This document shows, piece by piece, positions 30,810 through 38,812 of a stretch of DNA of 64,000 bases. The notes beneath the pieces are model-generated. The model saw only the letters and a list, made by a program, of their open reading frames with translations, did not search any database and had not been told where the DNA came from. This DNA is from DAOUKH01 sp965207995 (lineage in GTDB: Bacteria; Chloroflexota; Dehalococcoidia; SHYB01), in the NCBI GenBank assembly GCA_965207995.1, contig OZ242299.1:1426001-1490000 (forward strand). The letters run 5' to 3'. Position 1 is the stretch's first letter. Each line of letters begins with the position of its first letter. The translations under genes were made by a program, and so were the position numbers.

Positions 30810-32173
30810 ACGCCCCACTCCTCCTCCGCGGCGGACGGCTCATCGACCCGGCAAGCGGGCTCGACGGGACCGGCGATCTGCTCATCGCCGGCGGCGTGAT
30901 TGTCGAGACCACCCTCGGCGGCCTCGACGCGCTGCCGGAAGGCGCTGAAGTGATCGACGCCTCCGGCCTCGCCGTCATGCCCGGCTTCATCGATCTCCAC
31001 GTTCACCTCCGGGAGCCGGGCTTCGAGGAGAAGGAGACCATCGCCACCGGCGCGCGGGCCGCGGCCAGGGGCGGCTTCACCACAATCTGCTGCATGCCCA
31101 ACACCGACCCCGCGATCGACTCCCGCGCCACCCTCGACTTCGTCATGGGGCGCGCCGCCTCCGCGGCGGTGCGCGTCCTGCCCGTCGCCGCCGTCTCCAA
31201 GGGGCGGAAGGGCGCGGAGCTCGTCGAGATGGCCGAGCTCGCCGAGGGCGGCGCGGTCGCCTTCTCCGACGACGGCAGCCCCGTGCTCACGCCGGGCCTC
31301 CTCCGCAGCGCTCTCGCTTACGCCAAAGCCCTCGGTGTGCCCATCATGGACCACTGCGAGGAGCCGTCCTACGTCGGCTGCGCCATGCACGAGGGACACG
31401 TCTCAACCCGCCTGGGACTGCGGGGACAGCCCGCCGCTGCCGAGGAAGGCATGACTGCCCGCGGGGTCCAGCTCGCCGACCTCACCGGCGGCCACTTCCA
31501 CGTCTCCCATATGAGCACCATCGGCTCGCTCGACCTCGTGCGGCGCGCCAAGGAGCGCGGCATCCCCGTCACCACCGAGGTGACGCCCCACCACCTCACC
31601 CTCACCGACGAGTGGGTCGCCGGCAACCGCGACCTCCAGGGTGCCCAGTCGACCGGCCTCTCCGGCCCGGCCGCGGCCTACGACACCAACACCAAGGTCA
31701 ACCCGCCGCTGCGCCCCCGGCCCCACGTCGAGGCCATGATAGAGGGGCTCGCCGACGGCTCCATCGACGCCATCGCCACCGACCACGCCCCCCACGCCAC
31801 CGTCGACAAGCTCTGCGAGTACGACGTCGCCGCCAACGGCATCAGTGGCTTCGAGACTGCCTTCGGCGCGCTCATGACCCTGGTGCACTCCGAGCGCGTC
31901 CCGCTGCCCACGATGGTCGCCGCGCTCACCGTCGGCCCCGCCCGTGTCCTCGGCGGCCCCGGCGCCCGCTTGGGACGGCTCACCAAGGGCGCGCCCGCCG
32001 ACGTCACCCTCGCCGATCTCGACCAGGAGTGGACGGTCGACCCCCAGGCCTTCGCGTCACTTAGCAAGAACACCCCGCTCGGCGGGCAACGCCTGAAAGG
32101 CCGCGTGGTCGCGACCCTCAGTGGCGGCGTCATTGTGCACGACGAACGGCAGGAGGCAGTGACCCGTGGCTGA
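30806..32173 (+). CDS. pyrC: Dihydroorotase
   Basis: 455 residues, class I dihydroorotase of the amidohydrolase superfamily (GTG start overlapping the pyrB stop). Metal-binding motif DLHVHLREPG near 60, GGFTTICCMPNT, DHCEE, HVSHMST, EVTPHHL, and catalytic Asp in TDHAPH (about 325). Forms dihydroorotate from carbamoyl aspartate using two zinc ions. Ends eight bases inside carA, so translation is coupled. All motif residues are intact, unlike the inactive PyrC-like partners found in some operons, so it should be active. Confidence 0.96.
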   Translation: MNAPLLLRGGRLIDPASGLDGTGDLLIAGGVIVETTLGGLDALPEGAEVIDASGLAVMPGFIDLHVHLREPGFEEKETIATGARAAARGGFTTICCMPNTDPAIDSRATLDFVMGRAASAAVRVLPVAAVSKGRKGAELVEMAELAEGGAVAFSDDGSPVLTPGLLRSALAYAKALGVPIMDHCEEPSYVGCAMHEGHVSTRLGLRGQPAAAEEGMTARGVQLADLTGGHFHVSHMSTIGSLDLVRRAKERGIPVTTEVTPHHLTLTDEWVAGNRDLQGAQSTGLSGPAAAYDTNTKVNPPLRPRPHVEAMIEGLADGSIDAIATDHAPHATVDKLCEYDVAANGISGFETAFGALMTLVHSERVPLPTMVAALTVGPARVLGGPGARLGRLTKGAPADVTLADLDQEWTVDPQAFASLSKNTPLGGQRLKGRVVATLSGGVIVHDERQEAVTRG

Positions 32174-33248
32174 GGCATTCCTGGCGCTGGAAGACGGCGC
32201 GGTCTTTCGCGGCGATGCCTTCGGCGCGAAAGCGACCTCCGTCGGCGAAGTCGTCTTCAACACCAGCATGACCGGCTACCAGGAGATCCTCACCGATCCC
32301 TCCTACGCAGGCCAGATCGTCACCCCGACCTACCCCATGATCGGCAACTACGGCGTGAACCGCGCCGACGTCGAGTCCCGCCGCATCCAGGTCCGCGGCT
32401 TCGTGGTGCGCCAACACTGCGACCGCCCCAGCCACCAGCGGAACGAGATGACGGTGCACGAATATCTGGCAGCCGAGGGCATCCCCGGCCTCGCCGGCGT
32501 CGATACTCGAGCGCTCACCCGCCGCCTCCGCAACCGCGGTGTGATGATGGGCGTGCTGACCTCCGAGGCCACGCCCGACGAGGCCCTGAAGGTCCTGCGG
32601 GACAGCCCGTCCTACGACGAACAGGACTACGTCCGGTCGGTCATGGCCGAACAGGGCGAGCCGTGGAGCGGCGGCGACCGGCCCCGGCGCCGGATCACCG
32701 TTGTCGACATGGGCGTCAAGCACAACATCCTGCGCCTGCTCCGAGCGCGCGGCTGCGACGTCGCCACCGTTCCCGCCTCCACCACCGGCGAGGAGATCCT
32801 CGCCGCCAACCCCGACGGCATTCTCCTCTCCCCCGGCCCCGGCGACCCTGCCCCCCTCGACTACATGATCGCCAGCACCAAGACCATCCTGGGGCGGCGG
32901 CCCATCATGGGCATCTGTCTGGGCCACCAGGTCATCGCCCACGCCTTGGGCGGCACGACCTACAAGCTCAAGTTCGGCCACCGAGGCGGCAACCACCCCG
33001 TCCGCGACAATGCCACCGGCCGCGTCTACATCACCGCCCAGAACCACGGCTACGCCGTCGACCCCGACTCGCTGCCCAGCGAGGCCGAGATAAGCCACGT
33101 TAACCTCAACGACGGCACCGTCGAGGGGCTGCGCCACACCTCGATGCCCCTCCTCACCATCCAGTACCACTCCGAGGCCGCCCCCGGCCCTCTCGACAAT
33201 GTCGAGATGTTCGACCGCTTCCTCGCCATGGTCGACGAGGCCCGCTAG
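32166..33248 (+). CDS. carA: Carbamoyl-phosphate synthase small (glutaminase) subunit
   Basis: 360 residues, GTG start inside the pyrC end. N-terminal CPSase domain (FNTSMTGYQEILTDPSY, PMIGNYGVN) and C-terminal class I glutaminase with catalytic Cys in IMGICLGHQ and His/Glu in IQYHSEAAPGP. It supplies ammonia to CarB for carbamoyl phosphate. carB normally follows carA, but here the next gene is a uracil-DNA glycosylase. carB must therefore lie elsewhere in the genome. Confidence 0.96.
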   Translation: MAEAFLALEDGAVFRGDAFGAKATSVGEVVFNTSMTGYQEILTDPSYAGQIVTPTYPMIGNYGVNRADVESRRIQVRGFVVRQHCDRPSHQRNEMTVHEYLAAEGIPGLAGVDTRALTRRLRNRGVMMGVLTSEATPDEALKVLRDSPSYDEQDYVRSVMAEQGEPWSGGDRPRRRITVVDMGVKHNILRLLRARGCDVATVPASTTGEEILAANPDGILLSPGPGDPAPLDYMIASTKTILGRRPIMGICLGHQVIAHALGGTTYKLKFGHRGGNHPVRDNATGRVYITAQNHGYAVDPDSLPSEAEISHVNLNDGTVEGLRHTSMPLLTIQYHSEAAPGPLDNVEMFDRFLAMVDEAR

Positions 33249-33256
33249 CCCCGGCC

Positions 33257-33913
33257 ATGAACGGCGGCGCAACCGAAGAGCAGTACATCTGGTTCGCCAA
33301 CGTCGCGCAGCGCGCCTACGACTGCGATTTCTGCCCCCGCATGGAGCGCAACTCCGCCGTCCTGGGCCCCCTCAACGGGCGCATCGAGGCTCGCGCCTTC
33401 GTCATCGGCGAGGCCCCGGGCCGCTTCGGCTCCGCCGTCACCCGCGTCCCCTTCCAGGGCGACCGCAGCGGCGAGAACTTCCAGCGCCTCCTCGAACACG
33501 CCGGCCTCAGCCGGGGCGACCTCTTCATCGCCAACGCCGTCCAGTGCAATCCGAAGGACGAGCAGGGCCGCAACGACCGCCCCACCAACGCCGAGCTGCG
33601 CAACTGCTCGAACTACCTGCGCGAGATGATCGACATCGTGCAGCCGCCTTACGTCGTCACCCTCGGCGTGCGGGCCCTCGACGCGCTCCACCTCATCGAG
33701 CCCCACGCCATCAAGCTCAAGGATGCCGTCGCGACTGCCGTCCCCTGGCGCGGAGCCAAGGTCGTGCCCCTCTACCACCCGAGCGGCCGCGCCATGGCCA
33801 ACCGCCCCTTCGAGCAACAGGCCAAAGACTACGAACGCCTGGGCGTCATCCTCCGCACCGACCCCGCCTACCGCCCCCTAGGCCCTCCCGAACACCAATC
33901 CCTCGACCTGTAG
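33257..33913 (+). CDS. Uracil-DNA glycosylase, family 4/5 type
   Basis: 218 residues. Cys23, Cys26, Cys97 and Cys117 are placed to hold the 4Fe-4S cluster of family 4/5 enzymes. The active-site loop is GEAPGRFG (about 51-58), then VPFQGDRSGENFQRLL, ANAVQCNP, RPTNAE-NC and the second loop HPSGRA. It removes uracil from DNA. It starts eight bases after carA, so it shares the pyr transcript; that would couple uracil repair with pyrimidine supply. Whether it is family 4 or 5 cannot be settled by eye. Confidence 0.88.
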   Translation: MNGGATEEQYIWFANVAQRAYDCDFCPRMERNSAVLGPLNGRIEARAFVIGEAPGRFGSAVTRVPFQGDRSGENFQRLLEHAGLSRGDLFIANAVQCNPKDEQGRNDRPTNAELRNCSNYLREMIDIVQPPYVVTLGVRALDALHLIEPHAIKLKDAVATAVPWRGAKVVPLYHPSGRAMANRPFEQQAKDYERLGVILRTDPAYRPLGPPEHQSLDL

Positions 33914-33930
33914 GGGCGCCGCCCCCTAAT

Positions 33931-33959
33931 CCTCTCCCTTGGGAGAGACTAAGAGAGGG
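33931..33959. repeat. Dispersed palindromic repeat, copy 1
   Basis: CCTCTCCCTTGGGAGAGA followed by CTAAGAGAGGG. The same layout recurs at 34056, 51184 and 53126, always between genes. On the plus strand it could form a short stem (CTCTCCC/GGGAGAG). It sits just after the pyr operon and could help to end it. Confidence 0.7.
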
Positions 33960-34055
33960 CCGGAGCAGGGACTAGTGGTCTTTTTCTTCTCCCACAGAGA
34001 CACCTGCTTAACTCGTCGGCAAGCCGAAAGACGGGTGGTGCAGGGCGGTCTTCCA

Positions 34056-34086
34056 CCTCTCCCGATGGGAGAGGCAGGGGTGAGGG
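34056..34086. repeat. Dispersed palindromic repeat, copy 2
   Basis: CCTCTCCCGATGGGAGAGG, then CAGGGGTGAGGG, preceded by CAGGGCGGTCTT, which also precedes the second half of the 51184 copy. Together with copy 1 it fills the 280-base gap 33914-34195, in which there is no gene. Confidence 0.7.
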
Positions 34087-34195
34087 CGGGGGGTCGGGAG
34101 GGGTGCGTCAACATCAACGCAGCGTGCGGCCCCGTTTTGCGGGGGTCTCCCTGGGAGCCTGAGACCCGGCGCCCGCCACGCCCCGATCGTCGCCC

Positions 34196-34996
34196 CTACT
34201 CGCCGGTGAACTTCGGCGGGCGCTTCTCCATGAACGCGGTCGCCGCCTCGACGTGGTCCTTCGTCTGGAAGGACAGTCCTTCCGTGGCGAGGCTCATCTC
34301 GAGCACCAGGTTGATGTTCTGCCAGATCATCCGGTTGACCGCCATCTTGGTCCAGCGGATTGCCGCCCCGGGCCCGTTCGCCAGCTCCGTGGCGAAGGCC
34401 AAGGCCTCGTCCAGTAGTTGGTCGTGCGGCACCACATGGTTCACAAGGCCGATCTTTTCCGCCTTCGCGCCATCGACGTAGGCCCCCGCCATCAAGAACT
34501 CCTTAGCGCGGTGCGGCCCGACCAGCAGCGGCCAGATCACCGCTCCCCCGTCGCCGGCCACGAGCCCGACCTGCACATGCGTGTCGCCGATGCGCGCTTG
34601 GTCGCTCATGTAGATCACGTCGCACATGAGGGCGATCGTCGCGCCCAGGCCCGCCGCGGGCCCGTTCACCGCGGCGATGATCGGCGCTTCGCAGTTAGCG
34701 AAGGCCTGGATGAGGTATTTCGGCCCCCGCGTGTAGTGCAGTGGCGACCGGTCCTGGATAGTGTCGCCCATCGTGCTGATGTCGCCCCCGGCGCAGAAAG
34801 CCTTGCCCGCGCCGGTGAGCACGATCGCCCCAATGTCGGGATCGGTGCTCAAGTCTTCGAGGATAAGCTCCAGCCCTTCATGCAGCGCCGAGTCGATGGC
34901 GTTGCGTTTCTCCGGCCGGTTCATCGTCACCACCGCCACGCGGTCCTTCATCTCAACGCCGAGATGGTTTTCCTCATACTTTCTGTAGTCGCCCAA
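34196..34996 (-). CDS. Enoyl-CoA hydratase/isomerase family protein (crotonase)
   Basis: 266 residues, TTG start with GGAGG at seven bases. Crotonase signatures are VVTMNRPEKRNAID, oxyanion-hole residues in AFCAGGDIS and AAVNGPAAGLGA, and GDTHVQVGLVAGDGGAV where hydratases carry a catalytic Glu (here Asp/Gly-rich). This replacement makes isomerase, hydrolase or decarboxylase activity as plausible as hydration. The -10 box TATAAT on the minus strand at 35030-35035 is 34 bases ahead. Likely part of acyl-CoA breakdown with the genes at 38.8-42 kb. Confidence 0.88.
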   Translation of the reverse strand: MGDYRKYEENHLGVEMKDRVAVVTMNRPEKRNAIDSALHEGLELILEDLSTDPDIGAIVLTGAGKAFCAGGDISTMGDTIQDRSPLHYTRGPKYLIQAFANCEAPIIAAVNGPAAGLGATIALMCDVIYMSDQARIGDTHVQVGLVAGDGGAVIWPLLVGPHRAKEFLMAGAYVDGAKAEKIGLVNHVVPHDQLLDEALAFATELANGPGAAIRWTKMAVNRMIWQNINLVLEMSLATEGLSFQTKDHVEAATAFMEKRPPKFTGE

Positions 34997-35029
34997 GGGA
35001 GCCTCCAGGGTGCCGTATCTCGGCGGGGA

Positions 35030-35035
35030 TTATAC
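35030..35035 (-). promoter_or_regulatory. -10 box (TATAAT) of the crotonase gene
   Basis: Exact TATAAT on the minus strand inside GC-rich flanks, 34 bases before the TTG start. No -35 recognised. Confidence 0.5.
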
Positions 35036-35079
35036 GGGATTGCGCGCCAACCGGAAGCGGTCGGCGCCGATCGCCAAGC

Positions 35080-36237
35080 CTACGACTCCGTCCCCTCTTC
35101 CAAAACAGCGAGATACCGGTCGTAGACGAAGATCCGGTTGCGCTTCCGTCCCGTGATCTCACGCGCGATGCCGAGGTCGACGAGCAGCCTCATAGCCGAC
35201 GCGGCGGCGGGAAACGAGAGCCCCGTGCGCTTGCTCACGTTGGGGATGGTGAGAATCGGCCGCGCCATGAGCTCGTGGTGCGCCCGCAGCGCGGAGCCGG
35301 CCCGTCGCGTGGCCTCGATCCGGCTGCGGTCGTCCGCGAACATCCGCGACAGGCGCTCGGCGGTGGAGACGACCCCGTCGGCCGTCTCCCGGACGCCTTC
35401 CAGAAAGAAGGCGAGCCACGCCTCCCAGTCGCCGGTCCGGCGCACGTCGTCGAGCAGCGCATAGTAGGTGGAGCGCCGCTCCTTGAGATAGAGACTCAGG
35501 TACAGGATTGGGTCGCGCAGTACGTCGGCGTGGCAGAGCAGAAACGTGATCAGCAGCCGTCCCACGCGCCCATTCCCATCGAGGAACGGGTGAATGGTCT
35601 CGAACTGCACGTGTGCAAGCGCGGCCCTCACTAGCGCCGGCATGCCGTCGTCCTCGGTGTGGAAGAAGCGTTCGAGGTCGCCCATGCATGCCGCCACCTC
35701 GGTGTGGGGCGGCGGGACGAAGACGGCGTTGCCGGGGCGGCTGCCCCCGATCCAGTTCTGCGAGCGCCGGAACTCCCCCGGCGCCTTGCTGCTCCCTCGC
35801 CCGCTCGACAGCAGAATCTCGTGAATCTCTCGAATCAGCCGGTTCGACAGCGGAAATCCCTCGCGCATGCGCCGCAGGCCGTGGTCCATCGCCGCCACGT
35901 AGTTCGACACCTCCCGGACGTCGTCGAGGGGGACGCCCGGCGCTTCTTCAAGCTCGAACAGCATGAGGTCGGAGATGGAGGACTGCGTCCCCTCGATGCG
36001 CGAGGACAGCACCGCCTCCTTGCGTATGGAGGCATAGATCAGCAAGTCTCTGTCCGGCAGTTGGGCGGAGGCGCCGTCAAGACGTCCCAGGGAAAGGGCG
36101 GCATCGAACAGGGCCTGCTGCAAGCCGCCCTCGATGACCAGGGGCGGCTCCGGAGGCAGGGGATTGGGGATGAAGGCGCGCACCTGCTCGCCGCCATCCG
36201 CGCTCACCCAGTAGCGCCCGGTCTCGCCGCGTTGCAT
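35080..36237 (-). CDS. Fic-family protein (AMPylator type) with C-terminal winged helix
   Basis: 385 residues. The Fic core HPFLDGNGRVGR (about 214-225) is complete with catalytic His, Asp and both Arg residues. The N-terminal helix carries the inhibitory motif SSRIEGTQSS (about 78-87), so it is a class II, self-inhibited Fic protein. FVPPPH supplies the flap. The last 90 residues form a winged helix (SKRTGLSFPAAASAMRLLVDLGIARE contiguous in the protein), as in Fic proteins that bind their own promoter. The upstream 215 bases are full of inverted repeats. Fic enzymes transfer AMP to protein targets; the target here is unknown. There is no antitoxin gene apart. Confidence 0.92.
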   Translation of the reverse strand: MQRGETGRYWVSADGGEQVRAFIPNPLPPEPPLVIEGGLQQALFDAALSLGRLDGASAQLPDRDLLIYASIRKEAVLSSRIEGTQSSISDLMLFELEEAPGVPLDDVREVSNYVAAMDHGLRRMREGFPLSNRLIREIHEILLSSGRGSSKAPGEFRRSQNWIGGSRPGNAVFVPPPHTEVAACMGDLERFFHTEDDGMPALVRAALAHVQFETIHPFLDGNGRVGRLLITFLLCHADVLRDPILYLSLYLKERRSTYYALLDDVRRTGDWEAWLAFFLEGVRETADGVVSTAERLSRMFADDRSRIEATRRAGSALRAHHELMARPILTIPNVSKRTGLSFPAAASAMRLLVDLGIAREITGRKRNRIFVYDRYLAVLEEGTES

Positions 36238-36265
36238 GGAACCTGCCCCTCCCTAATGAAAGGTT

Positions 36266-36405
36266 GCACCGCAAAACTTAATAGCCTGACACTTTATTAA
36301 GTATAAATCGCTAATTCTTAGTAATCAACGCTGCTACTAAGTTTTGGCGCTAAATCTTTAATAGTCGTTGCAGCTATTAAGCTCAGCGCCGCAAAACTTA
36401 ACAAC
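36266..36405. repeat. AT-rich inverted/direct repeat array upstream of the fic gene
   Basis: Three copies of GC(A/G)CC(GC)AAAACTTA: direct at 36266-36285, inverted at 36333-36350 and direct at 36386-36405. Two of them are exactly 120 bases apart. Between them lie TTAATAG...CTATTAA (36359-36379) and several CTTTATTAAG or CTTAGTAA variants. The 36241-36420 block is far more AT-rich than anything around it. The likely role is a multi-site operator/promoter for fic, bound by its own winged-helix domain. Confidence 0.65.
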
Positions 36406-36453
36406 GCCGACGGGATTGAAACGTTAGCGGCCAACGTTGAATAAGCCGGCACG

Positions 36454-37554
36454 CTAGCGCCGCGGGGGCATTGCGTTGCGCCGCCGCCGCCAGGAGTCCG
36501 TGATCTCCGGCGGCTGGTAGCCGACCTCGGGCCCGAGCGGGTTCACGTCCGAGCCCGGCGTGACCAGCTCGTCGATACGGTCGAGGACCTCCTGGCTCAG
36601 ATCGACGTCCACCGCGCCGAGCTGCCCTGTCAGGTGCTCCATCGTCCGCGGCCCGATGATCGCTGACGTCACCGCCGGATGGTTGAGCACGAACGCCACC
36701 GCGAGGTGCACCAGGGAGATACCCGACTGCTCGGCGAGCGGCACCAACGCCTCGATGATGTCCAGCTTGCGCTCGGCGATGGGGTCGCCGGCGACCGGCT
36801 TCCCCAGCAGCGACTTCGCCGGAGCGTCCTCCCACCCCTCGACGCGCCTCCGCATGGTCGGAATCGAGCTGCGCGGCGCGTCGGGGAAGGGCTGCCCCCG
36901 GCGATAGCGGCCGCTGAGCCAGCCCTGGCTGAGCGGGCTCCACGTGATGACGCCCATCCCATAGCGGGCGCTGGTGGGCAGCGAGTCCTTCTCGGCCCCG
37001 CGGGCGAAGATCGAATACGGCGGCTGCTGACACCGGAACCGCTCGTAGCCCCGCTTCTCCGCGATCCAGTGCGACTCCGCGATCAGCGAGCCCGGGAAGG
37101 TGCAACTCCCGATGTAGCGCACCTTCCCCGCCCGAACCAGGTCCGTCAGCACGCTCATCGTCTCTTCCAAGTCCGTCAGCGGATCGTGACGGTGTACCTG
37201 GTAGAGGTCGATCCAGTCCGTCTTCAGGCGCCGCAGGCTGTCGTCGACCGCCCGCACGATCCACCGCCGCGAGCTCCCGTGCTCGTTGATATCGCCCCCC
37301 ATCGGATGGTGGACCTTGGTGGCGAGGACCACGTTGTCACGCCGCCCCCGTAGCGCCTCGCCCACGATCTGTTCCGACTCCCCGCCGGAGTAGACGTCGG
37401 CCGTGTCGATGAAGTTGATCCCCGCGTCCAGCGCGGCATGGACGATGCGCATGCAGGCGACGCGGTCGGGGTTGCCGTACGAGCCGAACATCATCGTGCC
37501 CAGGCAGAGTTGGCTCACCTGCACGCCGGTGCGGCCGAGAAGCCGGTACTTCAT
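36454..37554 (-). CDS. Aldo/keto reductase
   Basis: 366 residues. Classic AKR TIM barrel: MKYRLLGRTGVQVSQLCLGTM, catalytic Asp and Tyr in FIDTADVYSGGESE, Lys in VLATKVHHP, His in DLYQVHRHDP, and the NADPH loop SAIIGPRTMEHL. It resembles the YghZ/Kv-beta-type AKR group. The C-terminal extension has GYQPPEITDSWRRRRN. Reduces aldehydes or ketones with NADPH; substrate unknown. The amidohydrolase upstream ends 17 bases before it, so the two are one operon. Confidence 0.92.
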   Translation of the reverse strand: MKYRLLGRTGVQVSQLCLGTMMFGSYGNPDRVACMRIVHAALDAGINFIDTADVYSGGESEQIVGEALRGRRDNVVLATKVHHPMGGDINEHGSSRRWIVRAVDDSLRRLKTDWIDLYQVHRHDPLTDLEETMSVLTDLVRAGKVRYIGSCTFPGSLIAESHWIAEKRGYERFRCQQPPYSIFARGAEKDSLPTSARYGMGVITWSPLSQGWLSGRYRRGQPFPDAPRSSIPTMRRRVEGWEDAPAKSLLGKPVAGDPIAERKLDIIEALVPLAEQSGISLVHLAVAFVLNHPAVTSAIIGPRTMEHLTGQLGAVDVDLSQEVLDRIDELVTPGSDVNPLGPEVGYQPPEITDSWRRRRNAMPPRR

Positions 37555-37570
37555 CCGATGCTCGCCCCCT

Positions 37571-38695
37571 CTAGAAGTCCAGGCCGTAGAGCTTCGCCGC
37601 GTTGCCGCGCGTGATCTTGTCCCGCGCCGCCTCGTCGACCCCGGCGAAGACCCGGTCGATCGTCGCCATCGAGTTCGGCCACGTCGTGTCCGAGTGCGGG
37701 TAGTCCGACGCCCACATCACCGACCCGTCGCCGATCAGGTCGAGGTCGTGCAGGCCCGTCACGTCCTCCTCGAACGTGGCGAACAGGTTGCGCCCGAACC
37801 AGTCGCGCGGCCCTGATTCCAGGTGCACGCCCGTCCACGCGCTGTGGCGCTTCCGCACGTGCTCGCCCCGCTCGATGAAGAAGCCGAGCCACCCGATCCC
37901 ACCTTCGACGGATACGAGCCTGAGGTTCGGATACCGGTCGAACGCCCCCGTCCACATGATGCGCGCCAGCGTCTCCGCCATGCCGATCGGGCCGATGTGC
38001 ATGTAGATCGACCCGCCGCCCGGCATCGCCATCGTCTCGGCGCGCGCCGGCAGCGACCGCGGCCGCCCCGAGTGCACACTGAGCGGCATCCCGACCTCGT
38101 TCGCGGCGGCCCAGAACGGCTCGAAGTAGGGATCGTTCCAGTCGCGCCCGCCGGGCGGAATGTACGGGATCAGCGCGCCGCGGATTCCCGGCAGCGTCCC
38201 CAGACGCTCCAGCTCCTCGATGGCGTCCTCCGTCGTGTCCATCGGCAGCAGCCCGATGCCCACGAGCCGGTCCGGCGCCGTCGAGCAGAACTCCGACATG
38301 TGATCGTTGTAGACCCCGTAGACCTCGCGGGCGAGCTCCGGGCTCAGCCGCACCTGGTCCATCATCATGTCCAGGCAGATGTTCGGGTACAGCACCGACG
38401 CCGAGACGCCGTCCGTCTCCATGTCCCGGAGGCGCCCCGCGGGGTCGTAGCTCCCCACCGGCACGTCGTCCCACGTGAGCCCCTTGTCCGTGAACTCCGA
38501 CGCGGAGCGGCCCGCCATCACCAGTATCCCCAGAGGACGCGGCGCTTGGTCCGCAACCGCGAAGCCCTGCCCGCCGTCGGGAAGTTCCACCAGCCGCGGC
38601 GCTTGGTCGCGCAGGCTGGCGGGCAGCCGCTCCTGCCACAGGGTTGGCGGCTCCTGCAGATGGTCGTCGGCGGAAACGACTACGCGTTCGGTCAT
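37571..38695 (-). CDS. Amidohydrolase 2 (metal-dependent, TIM-barrel) family protein
   Basis: 374 residues. ADDHLQEP at the N-terminus carries the Asp-x-His-type metal motif of the family (usually DxH). Family landmarks follow: GVSASVLYPN, GIGLLPMD, FEPFWAAANEVGMPLSVHSG (metal His), GPIGMAETLARIMWTG, GGIGWLGFFIERG and VMWASDYPHSDTTWPNS (catalytic Asp). The family includes decarboxylases of aromatic acids and other hydrolases. It groups with the related gene at 44569-45759. The -10 box TACAAT is 37 bases ahead. Confidence 0.9.
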   Translation of the reverse strand: MTERVVVSADDHLQEPPTLWQERLPASLRDQAPRLVELPDGGQGFAVADQAPRPLGILVMAGRSASEFTDKGLTWDDVPVGSYDPAGRLRDMETDGVSASVLYPNICLDMMMDQVRLSPELAREVYGVYNDHMSEFCSTAPDRLVGIGLLPMDTTEDAIEELERLGTLPGIRGALIPYIPPGGRDWNDPYFEPFWAAANEVGMPLSVHSGRPRSLPARAETMAMPGGGSIYMHIGPIGMAETLARIMWTGAFDRYPNLRLVSVEGGIGWLGFFIERGEHVRKRHSAWTGVHLESGPRDWFGRNLFATFEEDVTGLHDLDLIGDGSVMWASDYPHSDTTWPNSMATIDRVFAGVDEAARDKITRGNAAKLYGLDF

Positions 38696-38731
38696 GCTCT
38701 CTCCTCACCGCACCGTGCCGCGGGCAGGCCG

Positions 38732-38737
38732 ATTGTA
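38732..38737 (-). promoter_or_regulatory. Candidate -10 box (TACAAT) of the amidohydrolase-AKR operon
   Basis: TACAAT on the minus strand 37 bases ahead of the start at 38695, 29 bases from the oppositely directed TATAAT at 38766, giving two divergent promoters. Confidence 0.4.
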
Positions 38738-38765
38738 GCAGGGGCGGGCCGGGGGAGCGCCGTTG

Positions 38766-38771
38766 TATAAT
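38766..38771 (+). promoter_or_regulatory. -10 box (TATAAT) of the acyl-CoA dehydrogenase operon
   Basis: Exact TATAAT 42 bases ahead of the ATG at 38813. There is no -35 at the standard distance. Confidence 0.5.
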
Positions 38772-38812
38772 CCCCGCCGGCCCCGTAACAGGACTCCTTG
38801 GAGGAACCGGCA

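Noticed and set aside
36266..36405. AT-rich repeats upstream of fic as a CRISPR array or attC sites
   Set aside because: Copies are imperfect, in both orientations and at irregular spacing, and no cas or integrase gene is nearby.
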